Under the pieces are notes generated by a model, which did not search any database, was not told the DNA's origin, and saw nothing but the letters and a program-made list of their open reading frames with translations. Both the position numbers and the translations under genes were made by a program. A DNA stretch of 7,062 bases from Akkermansia muciniphila (lineage in GTDB: Bacteria > Pseudomonadota > Gammaproteobacteria > Burkholderiales > Burkholderiaceae_C). Shown piece by piece: positions 1-6,767 of this stretch. The DNA lies in contig CALPVM020000124.1 of NCBI GenBank assembly GCA_943327015.2, positions 1-7,062 of the forward strand, read 5' to 3'. Position 1 is the stretch's first letter, and each line of letters begins with the position of its first letter.

Positions 1-126
1 CCCGTTTAACCCCCTGAGTTCAGGAAGTTAATGTTATTAGACCAAATAGAACGCTATTTTTGATGAAAAGCAAAAAATAAGGGTAAACCTGCATGCATTT
101 TTGTTGCATTCGTGCAACAAAGGAGA
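1..126. other. Intergenic region downstream of the ketoreductase gene
   Basis: This A/T-rich stretch follows the stop codon of the minus-strand ketoreductase gene and runs to the window edge. I see no convincing gene in it. It contains a perfect hairpin at 101-120 (listed separately), a self-complementary octamer TGCATGCA at 90-97, and a weak A/T-rich hairpin at 44-59 (AAATAG, loop AACG, CTATTT) that is followed by two more T on the plus strand. The composition and the lack of any long reading frame suggest an end-of-operon spacer. What lies to its left is not visible. Confidence 0.6.
101..120 (-). terminator. Possible 3'-end hairpin after the fabG-like gene
   Basis: TTGTTGCA (101-108) and TGCAACAA (113-120) form a perfect 8-bp inverted repeat around a 4-base loop, TTCG on the plus strand and CGAA on the minus strand. 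An extra T-A pair at 100/121 extends the stem. It begins 6 bases after the stop codon of the minus-strand ketoreductase gene, as expected for a structure at the end of a transcript. It lacks the immediate U-run of a classical intrinsic terminator on the minus strand: the next bases are A-rich, and a T-rich tract only appears about 20 bases further on. It may be a weak terminator, or a 3'-end stabilising structure combined with Rho-dependent termination. Confidence 0.35.
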
Positions 127-1485
127 TTATGCACCCATTAAAGCCTGCCCACACACCCTAATGGTGTTTCCGGTAATGGCCGCAGCGCCGGGTGACGCCA
201 AGAAGCACACCAGCTCTGCCACATCGCGCGGCTGCCCTCCCTGCGCCAACGAATTTAAGCGACGCCCCAATTCGCGTGTGAGTACCGGAACCTTTTGCGT
301 CATAGGGGTTTCAATAAAACCCGGCGCTACGGCATTGACCGTAATGCCGCGCGGTGCCACGCCGCGCCCCAAGGCCTCTACATACGCTATCAATGCCGAT
401 TTGCTGGCGGCATAATTGGTTTGCCCAAAGTTGCCGGCTATACCGCTGATAGAAGACAAGCAAATAATGCGCCCTGCATCGTGCATCAGCGCGCGGTTGA
501 GTAAGGTTTGGTCTATGCGCGCTATGGCCGCAAAATTGATGTCCAGCACCATGTCCCACTGCAGCTCGGTCATATTGGCCAAGGTTTTGTCGCGGGTAAT
601 GCCGGCGTTGTGTACCACTACATCTACCGCATCAAATTTGTTGTCAATCAATGCTGCTAACTCGTCAGGAGCCGTGGCTTCAGCAATATCCAACACCAAT
701 GGAGTGCCGCCTATTTGCAGGCATAGCTCGTACAAGGCATCGCGTGCTGCGGGTACATCTACACCAATAACATGCACGCCCTCCTCTGCCAAGCGGTGCG
801 CTATGGAGCGACCAATGCCGCGCGCGCAACCCGTAACAACTGCGGTTTTGCCACTCAAATACCGCGTGTTGGGTTTTTTGTGCAGGGTTAGCTTTGGCGG
901 GTGTAAAGTTACCGACTGCCCCGTTACATAGGTGCAACGGGCAGAGCAAAAAAACTCGATCACACCACGCAGATGCGGTAAGGCTTTAGGCTCAAGATAT
1001 GCCAAGTTTACTGTGCAGCCTTGTTTGCCCACTTCTTTGGCCAGCGATTTGGTAAAACCCTCAACAGCACGGGCACAACCGGCAGCAATGGGGTCGGTTA
1101 CCGCATCGGGTCGGGTTGCCAACAGCAAAATACGGGCGTTTTTGCTAAGGCGTTTAATGATGGGCTGCAAGCCATCGTACAAGGCACGCAGGCCGGCCAC
1201 GGTGCTGCAGCCAGTTGCGTCCATCAACACAATATTCAGTTTATGGTCTGTTGGCAGTTGCACTGCAGTTGAAATTTCTGCACCAGCGGCTTCCAGAGCA
1301 AGCGTGGCTGCTTTGGTGGCGTAAGAATCTGGAGCAGAAACCAGCAACACCACATGCCCGGACAAGGGCTGTGCCACAACGCCACCAACGGATCTTGTCA
1401 AACTCACCGGCGTAGGCAAACCCAGTTTTTTGAGCAGCCCCGCACCGCGCGGGTCGTTGGATAGCGAAACCAGATAGTCTTGCAT
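127..1485 (-). CDS. High-molecular-weight FabG-type 3-oxoacyl-ACP/CoA reductase (SDR family)
   Basis: This 452-residue cytosolic oxidoreductase is predicted to reduce 3-ketoacyl thioesters to 3-hydroxyacyl thioesters, or the reverse, with a nicotinamide cofactor. The C-terminal half (about 208-452) is a classical short-chain dehydrogenase: cofactor motif TGCARGIG at 218-225, NAG at 293-295, Asn317, Ser345, Tyr358 and Lys362 as the catalytic tetrad, then NAVAPGF at 384-390. Ordinary FabG is about 245 residues; the doubled length matches the FabG4 class known from Mycobacterium tuberculosis Rv0242c, which has an extra N-terminal nucleotide-fold domain. Here residues 1-205 resemble a degenerate SDR copy without the Tyr-Lys pair. 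The ATG lies 4 bases after the thiolase stop, with GGAG about 10 bases upstream inside the thiolase end, so the two are probably translated together. The CoA versus ACP preference cannot be read from the sequence. Confidence 0.9.
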   Translation of the reverse strand: MQDYLVSLSNDPRGAGLLKKLGLPTPVSLTRSVGGVVAQPLSGHVVLLVSAPDSYATKAATLALEAAGAEISTAVQLPTDHKLNIVLMDATGCSTVAGLRALYDGLQPIIKRLSKNARILLLATRPDAVTDPIAAGCARAVEGFTKSLAKEVGKQGCTVNLAYLEPKALPHLRGVIEFFCSARCTYVTGQSVTLHPPKLTLHKKPNTRYLSGKTAVVTGCARGIGRSIAHRLAEEGVHVIGVDVPAARDALYELCLQIGGTPLVLDIAEATAPDELAALIDNKFDAVDVVVHNAGITRDKTLANMTELQWDMVLDINFAAIARIDQTLLNRALMHDAGRIICLSSISGIAGNFGQTNYAASKSALIAYVEALGRGVAPRGITVNAVAPGFIETPMTQKVPVLTRELGRRLNSLAQGGQPRDVAELVCFLASPGAAAITGNTIRVCGQALMGA

Positions 1486-1489
1486 GCAG

Positions 1490-2773
1490 CTATCGCTCCA
1501 GAATGGCTGTTACACCTTGACCACCCGCAGCACAAATAGAAATTAAGCCACGACCCTTGCCTGCCTCTGACAAAATTTTAGCCAGTGTGCCAACTAGCCG
1601 ACCACCCGTTGCAGCAAATGGGTGGCCAGCCGGAATGGAGCTGCCTTTAACGTTCAAGCGGCTTAAGTCAATAGCACCCAATGGCTGGCTTAAACCGAGC
1701 TTGGTGCGGCAAAATTCTTCTGATTCCCAAGCAGCCAATGTGCACAACACAACCGAGGCAAAGGCCTCGTGGATTTCGTAATAATCAAAGTCTTGCAACT
1801 TAAGCTTGGTGCGCTGTAGCATTTTAGCAATGGCGTAGGCGGGTGCCATCAGCAAGCCCTCGCGCTCGTCAATAAAGTCTACGGCCGCCACTTCGCCGGT
1901 GACAAAATACGCCAGTACCGAAAGGTTGTGCTTTTGCGCCCATTCTTCAGATGCCAGCAGAACGGCGGAGGCGCCATCGGTCAAGGGTGATGCATTAGCT
2001 GCAGTAATGGTGCCATCGGTTGTATCAAACGCGGGTTTGAGCTTAGCCATTTTTTCAAGGGTGGAATCGGCACGCAGGTTGTTGTCGCGCTGCAAGCCGC
2101 CATAGGGCATCACTAAATCTGCAAAAAATCCTTGATCGTAAGCTGCAGCTAAATTGTGGTGGCTACGCAATGCCAGTTCGTCCTGCGCTTGGCGGCTGAT
2201 CTGGTAGCGCTGGGCCGTAATTTCGGCATGTTGTCCCATCGATTTACCGGTGCGGGGCTCGGCATTGGCCGGCAGCTCAGGTATTAAGTTACCTAAACGC
2301 AATCCGCGCATCAAATGCTTAAGCCGTGCGGTACTGGTTTTGGCAGCGTTCAGGTCCATCAACATGCGCTGCAAACCACGGCTTACAGCCACCGGTGCGT
2401 CAGAGGTGGTGTCGCTGCCGCAGGCAATGCCCGCATCAATTTGCCCCAAAGCAATTTTGTTGGCCACCAAAATAGTGGCTTCAAGACCCGTTCCGCAGGC
2501 TTGCTGCACGTCATAGGCAGGGGTGTTGGGATGCAAGCCGGAAGACAGCACGCATTCGCGCACAAGGTTCCAGTCGCGCGCATGCTTCATGACCGCGCCC
2601 CCTACCACCTCGCCTAACAATTCGCCTTGCAAACGGCATTTTTCTACCAAGCCACGCAAGGTATCGGTGAGCATGGTTTTGTTAGACAGTTGCGAGTACG
2701 CAGTATTGGAGCGGGCAAACGGCGTGCGATTGGCTGCCACAATCGCCACACGGCGAGGAAAAGTTGATGTCAT
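1490..2773 (-). CDS. Acetyl-CoA C-acyltransferase (3-ketoacyl-CoA thiolase, FadI/FadA type)
   Basis: This 427-residue cytosolic thiolase cleaves 3-ketoacyl-CoA with CoA to give acetyl-CoA and a shortened acyl-CoA; the reverse Claisen condensation is also possible. The complete catalytic set is visible: nucleophile Cys93 in QQACGTG, His384 in AGHPF, and the C-terminal Cys414 in ICAAGGQG. The usual NEAF motif reads HEAF (335-338), as in FadI and the trifunctional-protein beta subunit, rather than NEAF of FadA or PhaA. The length is slightly above a 390-residue biosynthetic thiolase and close to FadI (about 436). The start is supported by AGGAA ending 4 bases before the ATG. It is preceded by the SIMPL gene (25-base gap) and followed by the ketoreductase gene (4-base gap). 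The two enzymes could share the same 3-ketoacyl-CoA. Chain-length preference is unknown. Confidence 0.92.
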   Translation of the reverse strand: MTSTFPRRVAIVAANRTPFARSNTAYSQLSNKTMLTDTLRGLVEKCRLQGELLGEVVGGAVMKHARDWNLVRECVLSSGLHPNTPAYDVQQACGTGLEATILVANKIALGQIDAGIACGSDTTSDAPVAVSRGLQRMLMDLNAAKTSTARLKHLMRGLRLGNLIPELPANAEPRTGKSMGQHAEITAQRYQISRQAQDELALRSHHNLAAAYDQGFFADLVMPYGGLQRDNNLRADSTLEKMAKLKPAFDTTDGTITAANASPLTDGASAVLLASEEWAQKHNLSVLAYFVTGEVAAVDFIDEREGLLMAPAYAIAKMLQRTKLKLQDFDYYEIHEAFASVVLCTLAAWESEEFCRTKLGLSQPLGAIDLSRLNVKGSSIPAGHPFAATGGRLVGTLAKILSEAGKGRGLISICAAGGQGVTAILER

Positions 2774-2798
2774 GGTATTCCTGAAAACGAAATGATTA

Positions 2799-3509
2799 CT
2801 AACGCAGTTGCACCGAACCGCTCACCTGAATTTGCACCCATGATTTACCTGCTTCCATAGGCAACGGTGCATCGCTGGCCATGGCCTTCATGGGTGCGCT
2901 AAGCATACGTGGACGCATGGAATAATCGGCATCAGCATGGCTTATATTAACTTCGCGCAAGGTAAACCCAGCAAAACCAAAACCTTTGGCAATGTCACTG
3001 GCCTTGGATTTAAAGCGATCTATGGCCATTTCTTGCGCTTGGTTTTCGACCTTGGCTTGCGCCTCACGGCTAAGACTAAAACTGGTGTTTGCAATGGTTA
3101 AGCCCTGAATTCTGCCAGCAGCCGAACCCATGCGTGCAAAGTCACGCCCCTCTAGCACCAGTTCGGCAAAACCAACCCAGGCCGCAATTTTGCCATCCCG
3201 ACTGTAACGGGGCTGCAGGCTAAAGGCGCCGGTTTTTACTTCTAAAGCACGCGGCTCTGCAAACAGTTTGGCTTGTTGCATGGCCATGTCCAGCGCCTGC
3301 TTGAGCTGCGTTTGCACCATAGCAGGGTCTGCACCTTCTTTGGTGGTAGAAAGCGTGATGGTCAGCAAGTCTTGCTGCACCTCTACTGCACCAGAAGCTG
3401 ACAATTGCACCACATTGCGTGGAACTGCTGCTTCTGGAGTTTGGGCGCTTAGTGGCACAGTGCTGCCCACCAGCACCAACCCCAAAACAACTGCATGGTA
3501 TTTAGACAT
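2799..3509 (-). CDS. SIMPL-domain (DUF541) periplasmic protein
   Basis: This predicted exported protein belongs to the SIMPL/DUF541 family (E. coli YggE and Brucella BP26 are members), for which no enzymatic activity is established. From the chosen start it has 236 residues. An N-terminal signal peptide is visible: a short polar start with one lysine, a hydrophobic core (AVVLGLVLVG), and a likely cleavage site after PLSA, about residue 22. The mature part opens with the family-typical strand region (NVVQLSASGAVEVQ), has a central helix-rich segment and ends in a beta strand (SWVQIQVSGSVQL). An upstream in-frame ATG at 3524 overlaps the fadH stop (TAATG) but has no ribosome-binding sequence; the ATG at 3509 has a weak G-rich stretch and a tidier signal peptide. 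Coupled translation from 3524 remains possible. Its place among lipid-oxidation genes is unexplained. Confidence 0.85.
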   Translation of the reverse strand: MSKYHAVVLGLVLVGSTVPLSAQTPEAAVPRNVVQLSASGAVEVQQDLLTITLSTTKEGADPAMVQTQLKQALDMAMQQAKLFAEPRALEVKTGAFSLQPRYSRDGKIAAWVGFAELVLEGRDFARMGSAAGRIQGLTIANTSFSLSREAQAKVENQAQEMAIDRFKSKASDIAKGFGFAGFTLREVNISHADADYSMRPRMLSAPMKAMASDAPLPMEAGKSWVQIQVSGSVQLR

Positions 3510-3523
3510 GGCTGACCCCACCA

Positions 3524-5575
3524 TTAAAAACTTGCAGCCAACTCTGCACCTTCACGAATGGCGCGTTTAGCGTCCAATTCTGCAGCCAGCGCTGCGCCAC
3601 CAATTTTATGAAAGCGTGGCAATACTGGCATAGGCTGACCATCCGGGCCGGAGGTTTTGGGCATCAGTTCGTCCAGCGAATCTTGACCGGCACACATCAC
3701 GATATGGTCTACGTGCAGTGTACGCTCTAAGCCGTGTACGGTGATGTGCAAGCCTTCGTCATCGATTTTTTTGTAGTCAACACCCGCCAACATTTCTACA
3801 CCGTTGCGCTGCAGCACTGCACGGTGCACCCAGCCCGATGTTTTACCTAAACCAGCACCCGGCTTGGTAGTTTTGCGTTGCAGCAAGTACAACTCGCGAT
3901 AAGGCGCTGCTTCAACTGGCTTGACCAAGCCGCCATTATTGTTGGCTTGCAAGTCTACACCCCACTCCGCACACCAGTGGTCAACCGACATCGGCAAAGC
4001 GATTGCAGGGTCATGCAGCAAAAATTCGCCCACATCAAAGCCTATACCACCCGCGCCCACAATGGCAACGCGCTTACCGGGCACTACTTTTCGCGTAATC
4101 ACATCCAGATACGACACCACTTTGGGGTGTTTAACGCCAGCTATATTGGGCGTGCGCGGTACTACTCCGGTTGCAACCACGACTTCATGAAAACCTGCTG
4201 AGAGCAGTTCATCGCGTGTAACACGTTTATTCAGCACCACCTTAACGCCGGTAATTTCAAGGCGGCGCGCAAAGTAACGCATGGTTTGGGCAAATTCTTC
4301 CTTGCCCGGAATTTGCATGGCAATATTGAACTGTCCACCGATACGGTCGCTACTGTCAAATAAAGTGACTTCGTGCCCGCATTCGGCAGCTACAGTGGCA
4401 GCTGACAAACCTGCAGGGCCTGCACCCACCACAGCTACACGTTTTTTCTCGGTGGTCTTACGGTACACAAGCTCGGTTTCGTGCCCGGCGCGCGGGTTAA
4501 CCAAGCAACTGGCGCGTTTGTTAGAAAAAGTATGGTCCAAGCAGGCTTGGTTACAGGCAATGCAGGTGTTAATTTCATCCACACGGCCGGTAGCCACCTT
4601 ATTAACAAACTCTGGGTCAGCCAAAAATGGACGCGCCATCGACACCATATCCACCGCGCCACTAGAAATTAACGCCTCAGCATCGTCCGGCATATTGATG
4701 CGGTTAGATGCCACCACCGGCACACTTACCGCTTGCTTTAAGCGTGCTGCCACACTTGCAAAGGCGGCGCGCGGCACTGAGGTAACAATAGTGGGTATGC
4801 GGGACTCATGCCAACCCACGCCGGTGTTGAAAATAGTAACGCCCGCTTTTTCGAGAGCCAACGCTACCTGCACTACCTCTTCCCAGCTATTGCCACCTTC
4901 TACCAAATCCAAAATGGAATGGCGGTACATCAAAATAAAATTCTCGCCAACGGCCTCACGCACGCGGCGCACAATTTCTACCGGCAAACGCATGCGGTTT
5001 TCAATGGAGCCACCCCAGCGGTCTTTACGCAAGTTGGAGCGTTTGCACAAAAACTGGTTCAGCAAATAGCCTTCACTACCCATAATTTCTACGCCATCGT
5101 ACCCGGCACGCTGTGCTAAGGTGGCGCAACGCACATACGATTGAATGGTGTCTTCAATGCCATCTTCGTCCAGCGCTTTGGGCTTGAACATAGAAATGGG
5201 CGATTTTTTGGCCGAGGCTGAAACCACAAACGGCTGATACCCATAGCGTCCGGAATGCAAAATTTGCATCAAAATTTTGCCGCCCTCTTCGTGCACGGCA
5301 TCTGTAACGCGTCGGTGGTTCCAAGCATCAAATGCGGTGTTCATGGTGCCGCCAAAAGGCAACAACCAGCCTTGGCGGTTGGGCGAAATACCGCCGGTCA
5401 CAATCAGACCAACACCACCACGGGCACGCTCACGAAAATAAGCCGCCAGTTTGGGGTAGTTAAAAAAACGGTCTTCCAACCCGGTGTGCATGGAACCCAT
5501 CATCACGCGGTTACGTAAAGTGGTAAAGCCCAAATCGAGAGGGGCAAGCAAGGAGGGGTGTTTGGTAGTTGACAT
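3524..5575 (-). CDS. fadH: NADPH-dependent 2,4-dienoyl-CoA reductase
   Basis: FadH reduces 2,4-dienoyl-CoA, formed when unsaturated fatty acids with even-numbered double bonds are oxidised, so that beta-oxidation can continue. The 683-residue protein has the three-part layout of the E. coli enzyme (about 672 residues). Residues 1-330 form an Old-Yellow-Enzyme-like FMN barrel with GSMHTGLE (27-34), Tyr170 in GSEGYL and His256 in GWHESR, which match the E. coli catalytic Tyr166 and His252. A 4Fe-4S cluster is bound by Cys338, Cys341, Cys345 and Cys357. The C-terminal half carries FAD (GAGPAG, 384-389) and NADPH (GAGGIG, 507-512) binding folds. Keeping the active-site Tyr suggests the bacterial product, trans-2-enoyl-CoA. 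The start lies 6 bases after the ispF stop; only a weak GAGA is seen upstream, so translation may depend on coupling to ispF. Confidence 0.96.
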   Translation of the reverse strand: MSTTKHPSLLAPLDLGFTTLRNRVMMGSMHTGLEDRFFNYPKLAAYFRERARGGVGLIVTGGISPNRQGWLLPFGGTMNTAFDAWNHRRVTDAVHEEGGKILMQILHSGRYGYQPFVVSASAKKSPISMFKPKALDEDGIEDTIQSYVRCATLAQRAGYDGVEIMGSEGYLLNQFLCKRSNLRKDRWGGSIENRMRLPVEIVRRVREAVGENFILMYRHSILDLVEGGNSWEEVVQVALALEKAGVTIFNTGVGWHESRIPTIVTSVPRAAFASVAARLKQAVSVPVVASNRINMPDDAEALISSGAVDMVSMARPFLADPEFVNKVATGRVDEINTCIACNQACLDHTFSNKRASCLVNPRAGHETELVYRKTTEKKRVAVVGAGPAGLSAATVAAECGHEVTLFDSSDRIGGQFNIAMQIPGKEEFAQTMRYFARRLEITGVKVVLNKRVTRDELLSAGFHEVVVATGVVPRTPNIAGVKHPKVVSYLDVITRKVVPGKRVAIVGAGGIGFDVGEFLLHDPAIALPMSVDHWCAEWGVDLQANNNGGLVKPVEAAPYRELYLLQRKTTKPGAGLGKTSGWVHRAVLQRNGVEMLAGVDYKKIDDEGLHITVHGLERTLHVDHIVMCAGQDSLDELMPKTSGPDGQPMPVLPRFHKIGGAALAAELDAKRAIREGAELAASF

Positions 5576-5581
5576 AGGTCT

Positions 5582-6067
5582 CTATGGTTGATTTTCTTGC
5601 AACAAAACAATAGCACGGGCTTCTATGGCAAGCCCTTCGCCGACAGGTCCCATTTTCTCAGAGGTTTTGGCTTTGACGTTCACACGCGTCAAATTTACCT
5701 CCAAAATATCGGCAATCCGCTGGCGCATGGCTGCAATAAACGGCGCCATTTTGGGGGCTTGGGCAATAATGGTGCTGTCTACATTTCCGATCTCGAACCC
5801 CTGTAACCGCACCCGGCGCATGGCTTCGGCCAGCAGTACCGCAGAATCGGCGCCTTTGAACTGCACATCGGTATCCGGAAAATGGCTGCCAATATCGCCT
5901 AAGCCAGCACCACCCAGCACAGCATCAGTAATGGCATGCAGCAAAGCATCGGCATCTGAATGCCCAAGCAAACCCTTGGTATAGGGCACATGCACACCGC
6001 CCAAAATCAGCTTACGACCCTCCACCAGAGCATGAATGTCCCAGCCTTCCCCGATTCTAAAATTCAT
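5582..6067 (-). CDS. ispF: 2-C-methyl-D-erythritol 2,4-cyclodiphosphate synthase
   Basis: IspF converts CDP-methylerythritol 2-phosphate to 2-C-methylerythritol 2,4-cyclodiphosphate with release of CMP in the MEP isoprenoid pathway; the family works as a cytosolic homotrimer with zinc at each active site. Of 161 residues, Asp10, His12 (GWDIH) and His44 (LLHAITDA) are the metal ligands, HSDAD (36-40) forms the substrate loop, and KAKTSEKMG (132-140) carries the Thr and Glu of the cytidine-phosphate site. Two adjacent ATG codons occur (6070 and 6067). The AAGGA at 6074-6078 sits 3 bases from the first and 6 from the second, so I chose the second; starting at 6070 adds only one Met. The gene overlaps the end of ispD by 11 bases, typical of translational coupling between partners in one pathway. 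Confidence 0.97.
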   Translation of the reverse strand: MNFRIGEGWDIHALVEGRKLILGGVHVPYTKGLLGHSDADALLHAITDAVLGGAGLGDIGSHFPDTDVQFKGADSAVLLAEAMRRVRLQGFEIGNVDSTIIAQAPKMAPFIAAMRQRIADILEVNLTRVNVKAKTSEKMGPVGEGLAIEARAIVLLQENQP

Positions 6068-6767
6068 CATGCATCCTTAATACAGCCTGTGCCAATGCAA
6101 AATCTTGGCGATAAGTTACTTTAAAGTTTTGCGCGCTACCCTCCACCAGCAAGGGCTGCAGACCCAGCGCCTCGATAGCGCTGGCTTCATCGGTTGCGGC
6201 ATCGCCCACCTGTTTTAATGCCTGCAACAAAATGCCCAAACGAAACATTTGCGGAGTTTGCGCCAACCATTTATCACTGCGATCAACTGTGGCGAGCACC
6301 CGGCCATTACGCTCACTTTTTAAAGTATCCGGCAATTTGAGCGCCAATAAACCACCCACTGCATCCGGCAGACAAGCGTCTATAAGGGCGTTAATTTGGT
6401 GCGGTGTAATAAGGCAGCGCGCTGCGTCATGCACCATCACCCAGTCGTTGTCATATGCACCGTGAGATCGTAAAGCCAGCAACCCATTGGTCACACTCTG
6501 GGCGCGGGTTGTACCACCACAGTGTCGCACCATGACATTTTGGTGGACTGAATCAAAAAAATGGTCGCCTTCAGACACCACGACCAGCACACCGGCCAGA
6601 CGCTTGACATCGGTAAAAGCCGCCAGCGTATGCAACACCATCGGCTTACCCGCAACAGGATGGTATTGCTTGGCACCCGCCACAGCTGCCCGCGAACCAG
6701 TGCCGGCACAGGGAATAAGCGCCCAGATGCGCTCAGAATCAGAAGAATTTGTATTTTGGGTATTCAT
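6057..6767 (-). CDS. ispD: 2-C-methyl-D-erythritol 4-phosphate cytidylyltransferase
   Basis: IspD joins CTP and 2-C-methyl-D-erythritol 4-phosphate to give CDP-methylerythritol and pyrophosphate, the third step of the MEP pathway, in the cytosol. From the chosen start it has 236 residues, the usual length. The nucleotide-binding motif IPCAGTGSR (18-26) with Arg26, Lys33 in AKQY, GGTTRAQSV (84-92), VHDAAR (112-117) with Asp114 and Arg117, AQTPQMF (169-175) and Lys216 in NFKVTYRQDF correspond to the E. coli active-site segments. An in-frame ATG five codons upstream (6782) would give 241 residues, but that ATG lies within the ribosome-binding sequence GGAGGG (6775-6780), which is 7 bases from the ATG at 6767; I therefore chose 6767. 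It is probably the first gene of the six-gene unit and is divergent from mfd. Confidence 0.96.
   Translation of the reverse strand: MNTQNTNSSDSERIWALIPCAGTGSRAAVAGAKQYHPVAGKPMVLHTLAAFTDVKRLAGVLVVVSEGDHFFDSVHQNVMVRHCGGTTRAQSVTNGLLALRSHGAYDNDWVMVHDAARCLITPHQINALIDACLPDAVGGLLALKLPDTLKSERNGRVLATVDRSDKWLAQTPQMFRLGILLQALKQVGDAATDEASAIEALGLQPLLVEGSAQNFKVTYRQDFALAQAVLRMHDEF
6074..6078 (-). promoter_or_regulatory. Ribosome-binding site of ispF
   Basis: On the minus strand this reads AAGGA and lies inside the last codons of ispD. It is 3 bases from the first ispF ATG and 6 bases from the second, which favours the second ATG (6067) as the start. Translation of ispD runs through the site, so ribosomes finishing ispD could re-initiate directly on ispF. 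Confidence 0.6.

Noticed and set aside
44..59. A/T-rich hairpin AAATAG-AACG-CTATTT followed by T on the plus strand
   Set aside because: The six-pair A/T-rich stem is weak and no plus-strand gene ending here is visible, so a terminator call is not supported.
31..63. Ten-residue peptide frame (MLLDQIERYF) with an AGGAAG-like sequence upstream
   Set aside because: It is too short to support without conservation, has no run of regulatory codons as in known leader peptides, and no plus-strand gene follows it.
20..94. 24-residue hydrophobic peptide frame on the minus strand
   Set aside because: It has no ribosome-binding sequence and lies in A/T-rich DNA where chance hydrophobic frames are common.
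416..931. 171-codon open frame on the plus strand opposite the ketoreductase gene
   Set aside because: It is antisense to the conserved SDR catalytic domain; the translation shows no motifs or sensible domain layout.
4281..5069. 262-codon open frame on the plus strand opposite fadH
   Set aside because: It lies entirely antisense to a well-conserved fadH, its translation has no recognisable family pattern, and such open antisense frames arise from codon bias of the real gene.
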